Under the pieces are notes generated by a model, which was not told the DNA's origin, made no database searches, and was given only the letters and a program-made list of their open reading frames with translations. A stretch of DNA of 64,000 bases from Streptosporangium violaceochromogenes (GTDB lineage Bacteria; Actinomycetota; Actinomycetes; Streptosporangiales; Streptosporangiaceae). Below, one piece after another: positions 35,114-43,709 of the stretch. Made by a program: the position numbers and the translations under genes. The stretch lies in assembly GCF_014654615.1 (NCBI RefSeq), contig NZ_BNBB01000016.1, forward strand, positions 83,619-147,618. Reading direction: 5' to 3'. Within the stretch, counting starts at the first letter, position 1; every line of letters starts with the position of its first letter.

Positions 35114-35968
35114 ATGCATCCAGGGCATTCGCAGGGCGTTCCGGACGCCTGGTACGGCGGCGACCCGGCGCCCGGCGGGAGATGGAACAGGGTGCTTCCT
35201 CTGCTGCTCGTGCTCGGGTCGCTCGGCGGAGTGGCCGCGATCATGACGGGGCTGCTCACCTACCTGGCACCCGCGGGCGAGGACGAGCTCTACGGACCTT
35301 CCAGGCCGCGGGCGGTCAGCACCATGATCGTGGAGGACGTCCCGTCGCCGGGACAGCAGGCGGCCCCACAGGCCGGGCAGGAGGAGCCGGCGGCCCTGTC
35401 GCCGAGTGTGGGGCCGGGGGGCCAGGACGTGCCGCTGACGGCCGCGGCCCCCACCGCCTCCCCGCCCCTGCCCGTCGCCGTGCCACCGGCCCCCCTCAAG
35501 AGCGAGGGAGTGCGGCCCGGCAGGCTGATGATCCCGCGGATCGGCCTGATCGCCCCGTTGACGCCGCTCGGCCTGGACGCCCGGAAAGAGATCGAGACCC
35601 CGCCCCTGAACAGGCCGAACCAGGCGGGCTGGTACAGGTACGGCCCCATCCCCGGCCAGCAGGGACCCTCCGTGATCCTCGGGCACGTGAACACCCGCAA
35701 CGGAGCCGCCGTCTTCAACCGCCTCAAAGAGGTCCGGCGCGGCGACAGGATCAGGGTCTCCCGTTCCGACGGGATCGTCGCGGAGTTCACGGTGGACGGG
35801 GTCGAGCAGGTCAGCAAGAAGGCGTTCCCGTCCAGGCGGGTCTACGGCAACACCGGTGAGGCCGCCCTGCGGCTGATCACCTGCGGCGGTGTCTACAACC
35901 GCCAGACCCATCACTACACCGACAACATCATCGTGTACGCGACCCTGTCGAAGACCGGACGCACCTGA
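35114..35968 (+). CDS. Class F sortase
   Basis: The 284-residue enzyme has a short cytoplasmic end, one membrane helix (about 25-48), a Pro-rich linker and the sortase domain from about 135 (LMIPRIGLIAPLTPLGLD). The catalytic His191 is in ILGHVNT and Cys257 in LITCGG. The third residue, Arg, is less certain: YNRQTHHYTDN contains the only nearby Arg. Sortases cut a C-terminal signal and transfer the protein to a wall or other nucleophile. It is coupled to the surface protein gene upstream, its likely substrate. Confidence 0.9.
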   Translation: MHPGHSQGVPDAWYGGDPAPGGRWNRVLPLLLVLGSLGGVAAIMTGLLTYLAPAGEDELYGPSRPRAVSTMIVEDVPSPGQQAAPQAGQEEPAALSPSVGPGGQDVPLTAAAPTASPPLPVAVPPAPLKSEGVRPGRLMIPRIGLIAPLTPLGLDARKEIETPPLNRPNQAGWYRYGPIPGQQGPSVILGHVNTRNGAAVFNRLKEVRRGDRIRVSRSDGIVAEFTVDGVEQVSKKAFPSRRVYGNTGEAALRLITCGGVYNRQTHHYTDNIIVYATLSKTGRT

Positions 35969-36008
35969 TCATGTCGCCCCTCACGGGCACCGGAAGGATT
36001 CGCACCCT

Positions 36009-36701
36009 GTGAAAGCATGGCGTATGCCCGACGGCTGGACACTGGTCGCCGGACCGGTGAGCCCGCTGAGTGTCACCCTGCTCGGCCCGCACGGCATCCT
36101 CGGCCCGGACGGCCGGCCGCTGACCGAGGAGCACACCTACTACGCCCTGGACGCCTCGGGAGAGCTGGGCCGGGTGTACGACACGATGGTGTCCTCGGTG
36201 GAGCACGAGCTGTACGCGACGACCTACCGCGTCGTGGGAACCGAGCTCCACGCCTACCACTCCTCCTGCGACCACCACTCCCGCCGGAGCACGCACAGGA
36301 ACACGATCGAGTGCGCGGGCCTGACCCCCCTCCCGCCGGAGGCGGCGCCGTCGCGGGAGCGGATCGCCGCCCTTCTCGCCGACCGGGCGCGGCGGGAGGC
36401 GGACGAGGAGGCCGCCCGCCGGGGCAGGCGCGAGGCCATCCGGTCGTCCTTCGTCTCGGCGCTGCCCGACCAGCCCGGCGACGCCCTTCTCCGGCTGGAG
36501 GTGGCGCTGGAGGACGAGTGGCCCGTCGTCCGCCTCAACGGCGGCCCCGTCGTCTGGCGCGCCGAGAGCGACGACTACAGCTACAAGGAGCTGACGGCCC
36601 TGCTGCGCTCGGCCCTGCCCACGCGGTACGGCGACCGCCCGGTCGAGCTCCTGCCGTCCCCGGAGATCGTCCACCACCTCGGCTGGGACCCCTGGAACTG
36701 A
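36009..36701 (+). CDS. Hypothetical protein (230 aa)
   Basis: The GTG at 36009 follows a GGAAGG site 11 bases upstream. The protein has no signal peptide or membrane helix. Features seen are an N-terminal beta-rich half with a Cys-His cluster (HSSCDHHSRRSTHRN, about residues 84-98, then IECAGL), a charged Ala/Arg/Glu-rich helix at about 115-150, and a C-terminal half ending HHLGWDPWN. The clustered Cys and His might bind metal. It follows the sortase by 40 bases on the same strand. I do not recognise a family. Confidence 0.6.
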   Translation: MKAWRMPDGWTLVAGPVSPLSVTLLGPHGILGPDGRPLTEEHTYYALDASGELGRVYDTMVSSVEHELYATTYRVVGTELHAYHSSCDHHSRRSTHRNTIECAGLTPLPPEAAPSRERIAALLADRARREADEEAARRGRREAIRSSFVSALPDQPGDALLRLEVALEDEWPVVRLNGGPVVWRAESDDYSYKELTALLRSALPTRYGDRPVELLPSPEIVHHLGWDPWN

Positions 36702-36928
36702 GCGGTACGTTCACCGGGCTCCCCCCGGGGGACGGCACGGAGCGTGACGAGGGGCGATGAGTCTTCCGAGGGGGAATCTCGCGGGGGAACGCCCAGGTCA
36801 GGGGCCCACATTCGCTGTTACTCCATCGTTATGGGCTAATGGCGCACATACTGCGGTTTTCGGGTGTCTCACATATGGAACGCGCTAAGCCGGTGAGCGG
36901 CGCGAAGCTCATATACGAGGAGTAACCC

Positions 36929-38077
36929 GTGAACACCCTCAAGCGGATGGCTCATGCCTCGCTTGCCCTCGCCGCCCTCGCCGCCCTCGCCGGTGCGGCG
37001 GCGTGCTCGGTGGGAGGGGGCCGGGCCGTACGGCCCGCGCCCGTCGCAGCCACGATCGGCGCGTCTTCGGCGGCGACCCCGGCCACCCCCACCCGGGCGA
37101 CCGAGGGGGCCGGAGCGGCCACGGCGGATGCTCCGGCTCCGGCTCCGGCTCCGGCGGGAGGCACGGCCGTCAGGACCGGGCCGCCCAAGGTGTCGCTCGG
37201 CATCGCCGACATCACGCCGATGGGCGAGAACACCGAGACCGTCGGGGTCGGTTTCCCGATCATCGTCACCTTCGACAGGCCGGTCCCCAACCGGGCCGCG
37301 GCGGAGGCCGTCCTGCAGGTCAGGGCCGACCGGCCGGTCGAGGGCGCCTGGCGCTGGGTGTCCGACCGCAAGGTCGTCTACCGCACCAAGACCTACTGGC
37401 GCCCGCACCAGAAGGTTCTCTTCACGGCCGGCCTCAGCCGGATTCCCGGCAACGAGGGAGCCAAGGACGTCTCGCGCCGCTTCGCCGTCGGCACGGCCAA
37501 CGTCTCCGTGGTCGACACCCGCAGGCACGTGATGAAGGTCCGCCGCGACGGCAGGCTCGTCAAGAGCATCCCGATCAGCGCGGGCCGGGGCGGCCTGGTC
37601 AGGAACGGGGTGGACGTCTATCTCACCACCAGCGGTGTCCATCTCACGATGGGCAAGAAGGCGGTGGAGACCATGACCTCCTCCTGGCTGGGCGTCACCG
37701 ACCCCGGCAACAGCCTGTACTACAAGCTGGAGATCCCCTGGGCGGTGCGGATCTCCGACAGCGGTGAGTACGTCCACCAGAGCGCGGGGGCCTACCAGTT
37801 CCTCGGCAGGTCCAACCAGAGCCACGGCTGCGTGCGCGCCACGCCCGCCGGGGCCAAGTGGTTCTACGGCATCGCCCAGCGTGGCGACGTCGTGGTGATC
37901 ACCGGCACCAAGCGCAAGCTCGACTGGCGCAACGGCTGGAGCTTCTGGCAGCTCTCCTGGAACCAGTGGAAGCGTGGCAGCGCCCTGCCCGTGACCCCCC
38001 GTCAGAACGGCCAGGACACCCCGGACGACCAGGAGGAGGACGAGGAGCGGAACACCCAGGCCGGGCAGCAGGGCTGA
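36929..38077 (+). CDS. L,D-transpeptidase lipoprotein (LdtMt2-like)
   Basis: The 382-residue enzyme makes 3-3 cross-links in peptidoglycan outside the membrane. A lipoprotein signal ends in LAGAAAC (about residue 26). After a Pro/Ala-rich linker comes an Ig-like domain (about 88-185; GVGFPIIVTFDRPVPNR). The YkuD catalytic domain (about 190-320) contains HQSAGAYQFLG and the active-site SHGCVR with Cys301. The C-terminal tail (WSFWQLSWNQWK, then Asp/Glu-rich) is as in mycobacterial Ldts. The GTG start follows ACGAGGAG. Confidence 0.93.
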   Translation: MNTLKRMAHASLALAALAALAGAAACSVGGGRAVRPAPVAATIGASSAATPATPTRATEGAGAATADAPAPAPAPAGGTAVRTGPPKVSLGIADITPMGENTETVGVGFPIIVTFDRPVPNRAAAEAVLQVRADRPVEGAWRWVSDRKVVYRTKTYWRPHQKVLFTAGLSRIPGNEGAKDVSRRFAVGTANVSVVDTRRHVMKVRRDGRLVKSIPISAGRGGLVRNGVDVYLTTSGVHLTMGKKAVETMTSSWLGVTDPGNSLYYKLEIPWAVRISDSGEYVHQSAGAYQFLGRSNQSHGCVRATPAGAKWFYGIAQRGDVVVITGTKRKLDWRNGWSFWQLSWNQWKRGSALPVTPRQNGQDTPDDQEEDEERNTQAGQQG

Positions 38078-38188
38078 GATCTCACCGGCGGTGACAGGCC
38101 ACAGGACGTGAGTCTTTTTCACCAACCCGGGTAGAGGTGCTGGTACGAGTGTGGCCCCCCGCCGGAGCGTGAGAGTGGGGGTGCCCGC

Positions 38189-39439
38189 GTGGTGGGCAAG
38201 GTGGTGGGGGCCGCTGTGTCCGCCGTGCTGCTGGGAGGGGGCGTGCTCGCCCTGTCACCGTCCGCGCCGGCGGTCGTGGACGTGCCGGTGGACGGCGCGG
38301 ACACACCCCCCGGCGCGGGTGCGGCGAAGGGCGCGGGGGCGGATACGGCGACGGGCGCGGGGGTCGTTCCGAAGACCGGTACGGGGGCGGCGGCGGGGAC
38401 GGACACGAAGGCCGGGGGGGCACGCTGTTCGAGCCGGAGACCGATCGTCATCGCGCATCGCGGGGCCAGCGCCTTCCGGCCCGAGCACACGCTCGCCGCC
38501 TACCGTCTCGCGGTGCGCATGGGCGCCGACTACATCGAGACGGACCTGGTCTCCACCAAGGACCACGTGCTGGTCGCCCGGCACGAGAACGAGCTGTCGA
38601 AGACGACCGACGTGGCGGGCCATCCCGAGTTCGCGGGGCGCAGGACCACCAGAAGGATCAACGGCCACCTCAGGACCGGCTGGTTCACCGAGGACTTCAC
38701 GCTCGACGAGCTGCGCACCCTTCGCGCCAGAGAGCGCTTCCCCAAGCGGCGCCCGCACAGCAAGGTGTACGACGGGCAAGCGTCGATCCCGACACTGGAG
38801 GAGATCGTACGGCTCGCGCGGCGGCACGGCGTGGGTCTCTACCCGGAGATCAAGTACTCGACCTATTTCGCGTCGATCGGGCTGCCGATCGAGGGGCCGC
38901 TGCTCGCGACCCTCGCGCGGCACGGCTGGAAGGACAGGGACGACCCGGTGTTCATCCAGTCCTTCGAGACCTGGAACCTCAGGGAACTGCGTCCGGTCAC
39001 CCGGCTGCGGCTCACGCAGCTCATCGGCGCGCGCGGCGCGCCGTACGACCTGGTGGCGGCCGGTGACCGGCGCACCTATCGCGATCTGGTCACCCCCTCG
39101 GGGCTGAAGGAGATCGCGACGTACGCCGACGCGGTCGGTGTGATCACCTCGCGGATCGTGCCGACCGGCCCGGACGGGAGGCTGGGGGTGCCCACCTCGC
39201 TCGTCCGGGACGCCCACGCGAGGGGGCTCCAGGTTCACGCCGCGACCGTTCGCAACGAGAACGCGGGGCTCCCCGCGGACTACCGGCGCGGTGACCCCGC
39301 CCGGCCCGCCTACCGCCGGGCCGCCGGTGACGTGGCGGGCTGGCTGAGGCGGCTCTACACCTTCGGCGTGGACGGGGTTTTCGCCAACGATCCCGTCGTG
39401 GCGCGCGCCGTACGGGATCGCGTGTGCGCCGGAGGGTGA
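38189..39439 (+). CDS. Secreted glycerophosphodiester phosphodiesterase, copy 1
   Basis: GDPD enzymes hydrolyse glycerophosphodiesters to glycerol-3-phosphate and an alcohol. The 416-residue protein has a signal peptide (VVGAAVSAVLLGGGVLA), a Gly/Ala/Thr-rich linker and a TIM-barrel domain from about residue 85: IAHRGASAFRPEHT, the metal Glu-x-Asp in YIETDLV, RHENELSKTTDV, PTLEEIV, LYPEIK. Wall teichoic acid or lipid-derived diesters are plausible substrates. The next gene is a close paralogue with long identical stretches at DNA level. Confidence 0.9.
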   Translation: MVGKVVGAAVSAVLLGGGVLALSPSAPAVVDVPVDGADTPPGAGAAKGAGADTATGAGVVPKTGTGAAAGTDTKAGGARCSSRRPIVIAHRGASAFRPEHTLAAYRLAVRMGADYIETDLVSTKDHVLVARHENELSKTTDVAGHPEFAGRRTTRRINGHLRTGWFTEDFTLDELRTLRARERFPKRRPHSKVYDGQASIPTLEEIVRLARRHGVGLYPEIKYSTYFASIGLPIEGPLLATLARHGWKDRDDPVFIQSFETWNLRELRPVTRLRLTQLIGARGAPYDLVAAGDRRTYRDLVTPSGLKEIATYADAVGVITSRIVPTGPDGRLGVPTSLVRDAHARGLQVHAATVRNENAGLPADYRRGDPARPAYRRAAGDVAGWLRRLYTFGVDGVFANDPVVARAVRDRVCAGG

Positions 39440-39576
39440 CTCGCCGTGCCCGTTTCGCGGGGGGACGGCCTCACCCGGGGTTCCCGGTCGCGGCCGGTGG
39501 CCCTCCGAGCGCTTCAGGTGAAGGCCGTGGGGAGCCGGTGCCCCCCACTGAGGGGAAGAGATACGGGGGTGCCCGG

Positions 39577-40824
39577 GTGCCGAGCGTGCTGGGCGGGTTG
39601 GTCAGGCTGGTCGGCGGGGCGCTGGGCCTCTCCCTTACGGCGGGGTTCGCGGGTCCGGCGGGTCTTTCACCCGGCACGCACGGCCCGCACGGCTCACCCG
39701 GTTTATTCGGTTTATCCGGCGCCGCGGGTCCGGCGCCTTCGATCCTTACGAGGCCCGGAAACCCCGCGAACCCCGCGGGCTGCGGGACCGGGGAGGACGA
39801 TCGCGGGCCGATCGTCGTCGCGCATCGCGGGGCCAGCGCCTTCCGGCCCGAGCACACGATCCCGGCCTACGAGGCCGCCGTCCGGATGGGGGCCGACTAC
39901 GTCGAGCCCGACGTGGTGCCCACCAAGGACCACGTGCTGGTCGTCCGGCACGAGAACGAGCTGTCGCGCACCACCGACGTCAGGAGGCACCCGGAGTTCG
40001 CGGGCCGAAGGACCACCAAGATCGTCGACGGCGTCCGGCGGACCGGCTGGTTCACCGAGGACTTCACGCTCGACGAGCTGCGCACCCTCGGGGCCGTGGA
40101 GCGTTTCGCCGCGCTGCGGCCGGCCAGTGCCGTCCACGACGGGCTGGCGCCGATCCCGACGCTGGACGAGGTCGTCGGGTTCGCGCGGGAGGCGGGTGTG
40201 GGCGTCTACGTCGAGATCAAGCATTCGACCTATTTCGCGTCGATCGGGCTGCCGATCGAGGGGCCGCTGCTCGCGGTCCTCACCCGTCACGGCTGGAACG
40301 ACTGGTGCGCCCCGGTGTTCGTCCAGTCCTTCGAGACGGGCAACCTCGCGCGGCTGCGTCCGCTCACCCGGGTGCGGCTCACCCAGCTCATCAAGGGGGC
40401 CGGCGCGCCGTACGACCTGGTGGCGGCCGGTGACGGGCGCACGTACGACGACATGGTCACCCCCGAGGGGCTCGGGCGGGTCGCGGAGTACGCCGACGCG
40501 ATCACGGTGGCCACCTCGCGGGTCGCGCCGTACGGCCCCGGCGGGGCGCCGGGGGTGCCCACCTCGCTCGTCCGGGACGCCCACGCGAGGGGGCTCCAGG
40601 TTCACGTCGCGACCGTCAGGAACGAGAACACGCATCTTCCGCGGGAGTACCGGCAGGGCGATCCGGCCGACCCGGAGTATCCCCGTGCCCGGGGGGACGT
40701 GGCGGGGTGGCTGGAGCGCCTCTACCGGCTGGGGGTGGACGGGGTGTTCGCCGACGACCCCGAGGCGGCACGGCTCGCCCGCGACCGTGTCCGTCTGGGG
40801 ACTGAGGCGGAGGGGCGCGGGTGA
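39577..40824 (+). CDS. Secreted glycerophosphodiester phosphodiesterase, copy 2
   Basis: This 415-residue paralogue of the preceding gene has the same order: signal segment (LVRLVGGALGLSLTAGF), low-complexity linker, GDPD barrel (VAHRGASAFRPEHT). The metal motif reads YVEPDVV, so Glu-Pro-Asp replaces Glu-Thr-Asp. GTG 39577 was chosen because it starts at the signal peptide and gives nearly the same length as copy 1; the frame is open back to 39424. A Cys is found in NDWCAPVF where copy 1 has Asp. Blocks of 41-56 identical bases are shared with copy 1. Confidence 0.88.
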   Translation: MPSVLGGLVRLVGGALGLSLTAGFAGPAGLSPGTHGPHGSPGLFGLSGAAGPAPSILTRPGNPANPAGCGTGEDDRGPIVVAHRGASAFRPEHTIPAYEAAVRMGADYVEPDVVPTKDHVLVVRHENELSRTTDVRRHPEFAGRRTTKIVDGVRRTGWFTEDFTLDELRTLGAVERFAALRPASAVHDGLAPIPTLDEVVGFAREAGVGVYVEIKHSTYFASIGLPIEGPLLAVLTRHGWNDWCAPVFVQSFETGNLARLRPLTRVRLTQLIKGAGAPYDLVAAGDGRTYDDMVTPEGLGRVAEYADAITVATSRVAPYGPGGAPGVPTSLVRDAHARGLQVHVATVRNENTHLPREYRQGDPADPEYPRARGDVAGWLERLYRLGVDGVFADDPEAARLARDRVRLGTEAEGRG

Positions 40825-40915
40825 GGAAGGGAGGGCGGGAGCGGCCGGAGAGGAAGCGGAGTGTGGTTTTTTCTTCTGGGGTAATTGTCGGGATTAACGG
40901 ATTTATTGTGAAAGC

Positions 40916-41698
40916 ATGAGTCGATCGTCTCCCTTTGACGGCATCACTCCGGAGTCCTCGGCGCTCAGGGCGTCGTCGTTCGGCGGTCAGGCGGCGGCGT
41001 ACGCGCGGGAGCGGCCCGGCTACCCCGACGCGGCCGTGGTGTGGGCGCTCGAACCCGTCCGCGACCGTGTGCCGCTCCGTGTCCTGGATCTGGCGGCCGG
41101 GACGGGAAAGCTCACCGAGGTGCTGCTGCGGCACGTCTCCGAGGTCGTCGCGGTGGAGCCCGACACGGCGATGCTCGACGAGCTCAGGCGGCGGCTGCCC
41201 GGTGTCCGGGCGCTGACCGGGACGGCGGAGCGGATTCCCCTGCCGGATGGTTCGGTCGACGCGATCCTGGCCGGACAGGCCATGCACTGGTTCGACCTGG
41301 ACCGGGCCGTTCCCGAGATGGCCCGCGTCCTCACCCCCGGCGGGGTGCTGGCGGGGCTGTGGAACCTCGACGACGATCAGGTGCCCTGGGTGCGGGGCCT
41401 GAAGGAGGTGGCCCGCAGTTCGGTGTCGTTCACGCGGTGGCGGCCCGCCCTGATCCCCCTGCGCGGACGGTGGTTCCGGGCGGTCGAGCAGGCGCGGTTC
41501 CCGCACGGGCAGCGCAGGACCGCCGAGTCGATGGCCGCGACGATCGCCACGCACTCCCATGTGCTGACCCTGCCGGAGCCGGAGCGCTCCGAACTGTTGT
41601 CCGGGGTCCTCGACTATCTGCGGTCCGTCCCCGAGACGGCGCACGGGGAGTTCGAGCTTCCGATCACCACGGTGACGGTCCGCGCGCGGCTCGCGTGA
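40916..41698 (+). CDS. Class I SAM-dependent methyltransferase
   Basis: The 260-residue protein has the SAM-binding motif VLDLAAGTGKLTEVLL (about residues 56-71), the acidic strand VVAVEPD and the motif VDAILAGQAMHWFD of the Methyltransf_11 type. The opening SSFGGQAAAYARERPGYP is common to small-molecule methyltransferases related to UbiE. The substrate is unknown. It stands alone between the GDPD and sortase genes. Confidence 0.88.
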   Translation: MSRSSPFDGITPESSALRASSFGGQAAAYARERPGYPDAAVVWALEPVRDRVPLRVLDLAAGTGKLTEVLLRHVSEVVAVEPDTAMLDELRRRLPGVRALTGTAERIPLPDGSVDAILAGQAMHWFDLDRAVPEMARVLTPGGVLAGLWNLDDDQVPWVRGLKEVARSSVSFTRWRPALIPLRGRWFRAVEQARFPHGQRRTAESMAATIATHSHVLTLPEPERSELLSGVLDYLRSVPETAHGEFELPITTVTVRARLA

Positions 41699-41733
41699 CC
41701 CCGCCGAGCCCGCGTGGTGCTCGGTGGGCTTCC

Positions 41734-41769
41734 GGCCGGGTGTCTCCGGAGGGCCGGGTGTCTCCGGAG
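41734..41769. repeat. Tandem duplicate of an 18-bp unit
   Basis: The 18-mer at 41734-41751 is repeated exactly at 41752-41769. It lies just downstream of the methyltransferase stop, in the 242-base gap before the next surface protein gene. The gap also holds an AT-rich stretch (about 41800-41870) likely to contain the promoter. No gene was seen in it. Confidence 0.6.
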
Positions 41770-41940
41770 GGGAGTGGGCGGAGACGGCCTCGATGAGACG
41801 AGAGAGAATTACGACCGTTTTGGTAACTACCGCGCATCTCCACGTTTCTGTTCATAGGATCTATGCCGGACTGTGACCATGGCCTGGAATGGTGGGCAAC
41901 CGCGCCAAAGCGGTCAACTGTGCCGAAATGGAGAGAAACT

Positions 41941-42843
41941 GTGCTGAAGTCCAAGACGCGACGTCGCGTCATGGTCAAGACAGCAGCCATCGGGGTGGTG
42001 AGCGCCGGCGTTCTCTTCGGCGCCGTCCCGGCGATCGCCTCGTGGGCGGCGGCGTCCACGCCGGTCACCTATACCTGCACTCCGGCGAGCGGTACACCCG
42101 CGACCTACAGGTTCCAGATGGATCTCACCGGCCCCCTGGCGCCGACGCCCGGCGCCACCGTCGTGGCGACCTGGGCCATCCGGCAGCCCACCGCCTCCCC
42201 GTACCTCGTCGCCTCCTCGGCGATCCCGGGCACCGACCGTCTCGTCGTCGACGCCGACGTGCAGATCGCCGCCACCCCCCTGGTCGTTCCCTCCGGAACG
42301 CGCTCGGTCCTCGCCACCGGGGCGGCGGCCTCGGCGGCCGGGCAGCAGCTGCAGCCGCCCAACGTGCTGGTCACGATGACCCCCACGGCGACCGGCGTCA
42401 TCGCGGTGCGGCCGGACGCCTTCACGCTCTACGCCGAGCCCTCCGCGGGCGGCGGCACCCGGGCGATGCTGTACGACTGCACCGTCGCCGAGGTGTCGGC
42501 CGCCGCGCTGCTGATCACGGTCAAGCCCTCGGCCCCGAGCACCGGCACCGGAACGGGCACCGGCACCGGCACCGGAACGGGCGCCGGCACGACCGACGGT
42601 CCGCTGACGTCCGTCCCCACCCCCACCCCCGAGCCGACGATCACCATCACCCAGACCCACACCTCCGGTCCCCGCAAGCAGGGGCAGCAGATCAAGGAAA
42701 CCCCCGGCGGCGGCGCCTCCACGGGCGGCGGCGGCTCGGCGGGCCCGGACGCCCGCATGATCATCCTGGGGGGTTCGCTCATGGTGGCCGCCGCCGGCGT
42801 CGGCGGGCTGCTGCTGCGGCGCCGTACCTCGGCGAGGAGCTGA
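41941..42843 (+). CDS. Secreted surface protein, probable class F sortase substrate (second pair)
   Basis: The 300-residue protein begins at GTG 41941, 5 bases after GGAGAG. A signal peptide (MVKTAAIGVVSAGVLFGAVPAIA) is followed by a beta-rich domain with a probable disulfide (YTCTPASG near the start and YDCTVAEV near residue 180). A stalk of six Gly-Thr pairs and Thr-Pro repeats follows. TPGGGASTG occupies residues 254-262, then a hydrophobic helix and LLLRRR. It parallels the surface protein at 33746 and is followed by its own sortase after 14 bases. Confidence 0.75.
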   Translation: MLKSKTRRRVMVKTAAIGVVSAGVLFGAVPAIASWAAASTPVTYTCTPASGTPATYRFQMDLTGPLAPTPGATVVATWAIRQPTASPYLVASSAIPGTDRLVVDADVQIAATPLVVPSGTRSVLATGAAASAAGQQLQPPNVLVTMTPTATGVIAVRPDAFTLYAEPSAGGGTRAMLYDCTVAEVSAAALLITVKPSAPSTGTGTGTGTGTGTGAGTTDGPLTSVPTPTPEPTITITQTHTSGPRKQGQQIKETPGGGASTGGGGSAGPDARMIILGGSLMVAAAGVGGLLLRRRTSARS

Positions 42844-42857
42844 GGCGGAGTGGCCGG

Positions 42858-43709
42858 ATGACCAGCCCGCAGGACGACCGGCCGCCGGGGCCACCTCACC
42901 GGCCGGTCCAGCACTACCGGTATGGGCCGGTTCAACCGCCGTACCAGCCGCCGTACCACCCGCCGCGGCCCCCCGAGGGACACCGGGGGTACGGTCCGCC
43001 GTACGAACGGTGGCCCGACGACCGCGGCGGCGGCCGGATCCTGCGCTCGGTGCTCATCCTCGCCGGAGTCGCCGGGGTGGTCACGGTGCTGGTGGGCATG
43101 CTGCTGATGCTGGCCTCGCCCGAGCAGTACAGCCTGGCCGACGAGCGCACCACACTGCCGCCCCGCAACCAGGCGAATCCCTACTTCCAGGCCGCCCCGA
43201 CCGTGCCGCCGCCCCTGCCCGCCCTCCCGGCGGCCCCGGCGATGCAGCCCTCGACCCCGATGCGCCTGATCATCAAACGGCTTGGCGTCGACGCGCCGAT
43301 CACCTCGGTCGGGCTCGACGCGCGGGGCGTGATCGGGGTGCCCCCGGTCACCAACCCCAACCTGGTCGGCTGGTACCGCTCCGGCCCCACGGCCGGGGAG
43401 GCGGGGCCGGCGATCATGCTGGGGCACAAGGACACGCGGTCGGGCAGCGCGGTCTTCGCCCGCCTCGACGAGATCCGCAACGGTGACGTGATCGAGGTGC
43501 GGCGCAAGGACGGCGTCGTCGCCGTCTTCACGGTGGGCGGTCTCGAACAGGCGCAGAAATCGGTCTTCCCGACCCAGCGCGTGTACGGGGAGTCCCCCAA
43601 CCCCCAGTTGCACCTGATCACGTGTGGCGGCACCTACAACCACGTGACCGGTCACTACACCGACAACGTCATCGTCTACGCGACGATGACGAGCACCCGC
43701 AGGGCATGA
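42858..43709 (+). CDS. Class F sortase (second copy)
   Basis: The 283-residue enzyme has a Pro/Tyr-rich cytoplasmic region (about 1-58), a membrane helix (about 60-86), a Pro-rich linker and a sortase domain from about 134 (MRLIIKRLGVDAPITSVGLD). His190 lies in IMLGHKDT and Cys256 in LITCGG. The stretch after the Cys reads TYNHVTGHYTDN, so the Arg seen in the first sortase is His here. ATG 42858 follows a GGCGGAG site. Its last bases overlap the start of the next gene (ATGA). Confidence 0.9.
   Translation: MTSPQDDRPPGPPHRPVQHYRYGPVQPPYQPPYHPPRPPEGHRGYGPPYERWPDDRGGGRILRSVLILAGVAGVVTVLVGMLLMLASPEQYSLADERTTLPPRNQANPYFQAAPTVPPPLPALPAAPAMQPSTPMRLIIKRLGVDAPITSVGLDARGVIGVPPVTNPNLVGWYRSGPTAGEAGPAIMLGHKDTRSGSAVFARLDEIRNGDVIEVRRKDGVVAVFTVGGLEQAQKSVFPTQRVYGESPNPQLHLITCGGTYNHVTGHYTDNVIVYATMTSTRRA

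Noticed and set aside
42540..42595. Gly-Thr codon repeat as a possible phase-variation tract
   Set aside because: The unit is a multiple of three bases and is interrupted by synonymous changes, so slippage would only alter stalk length.
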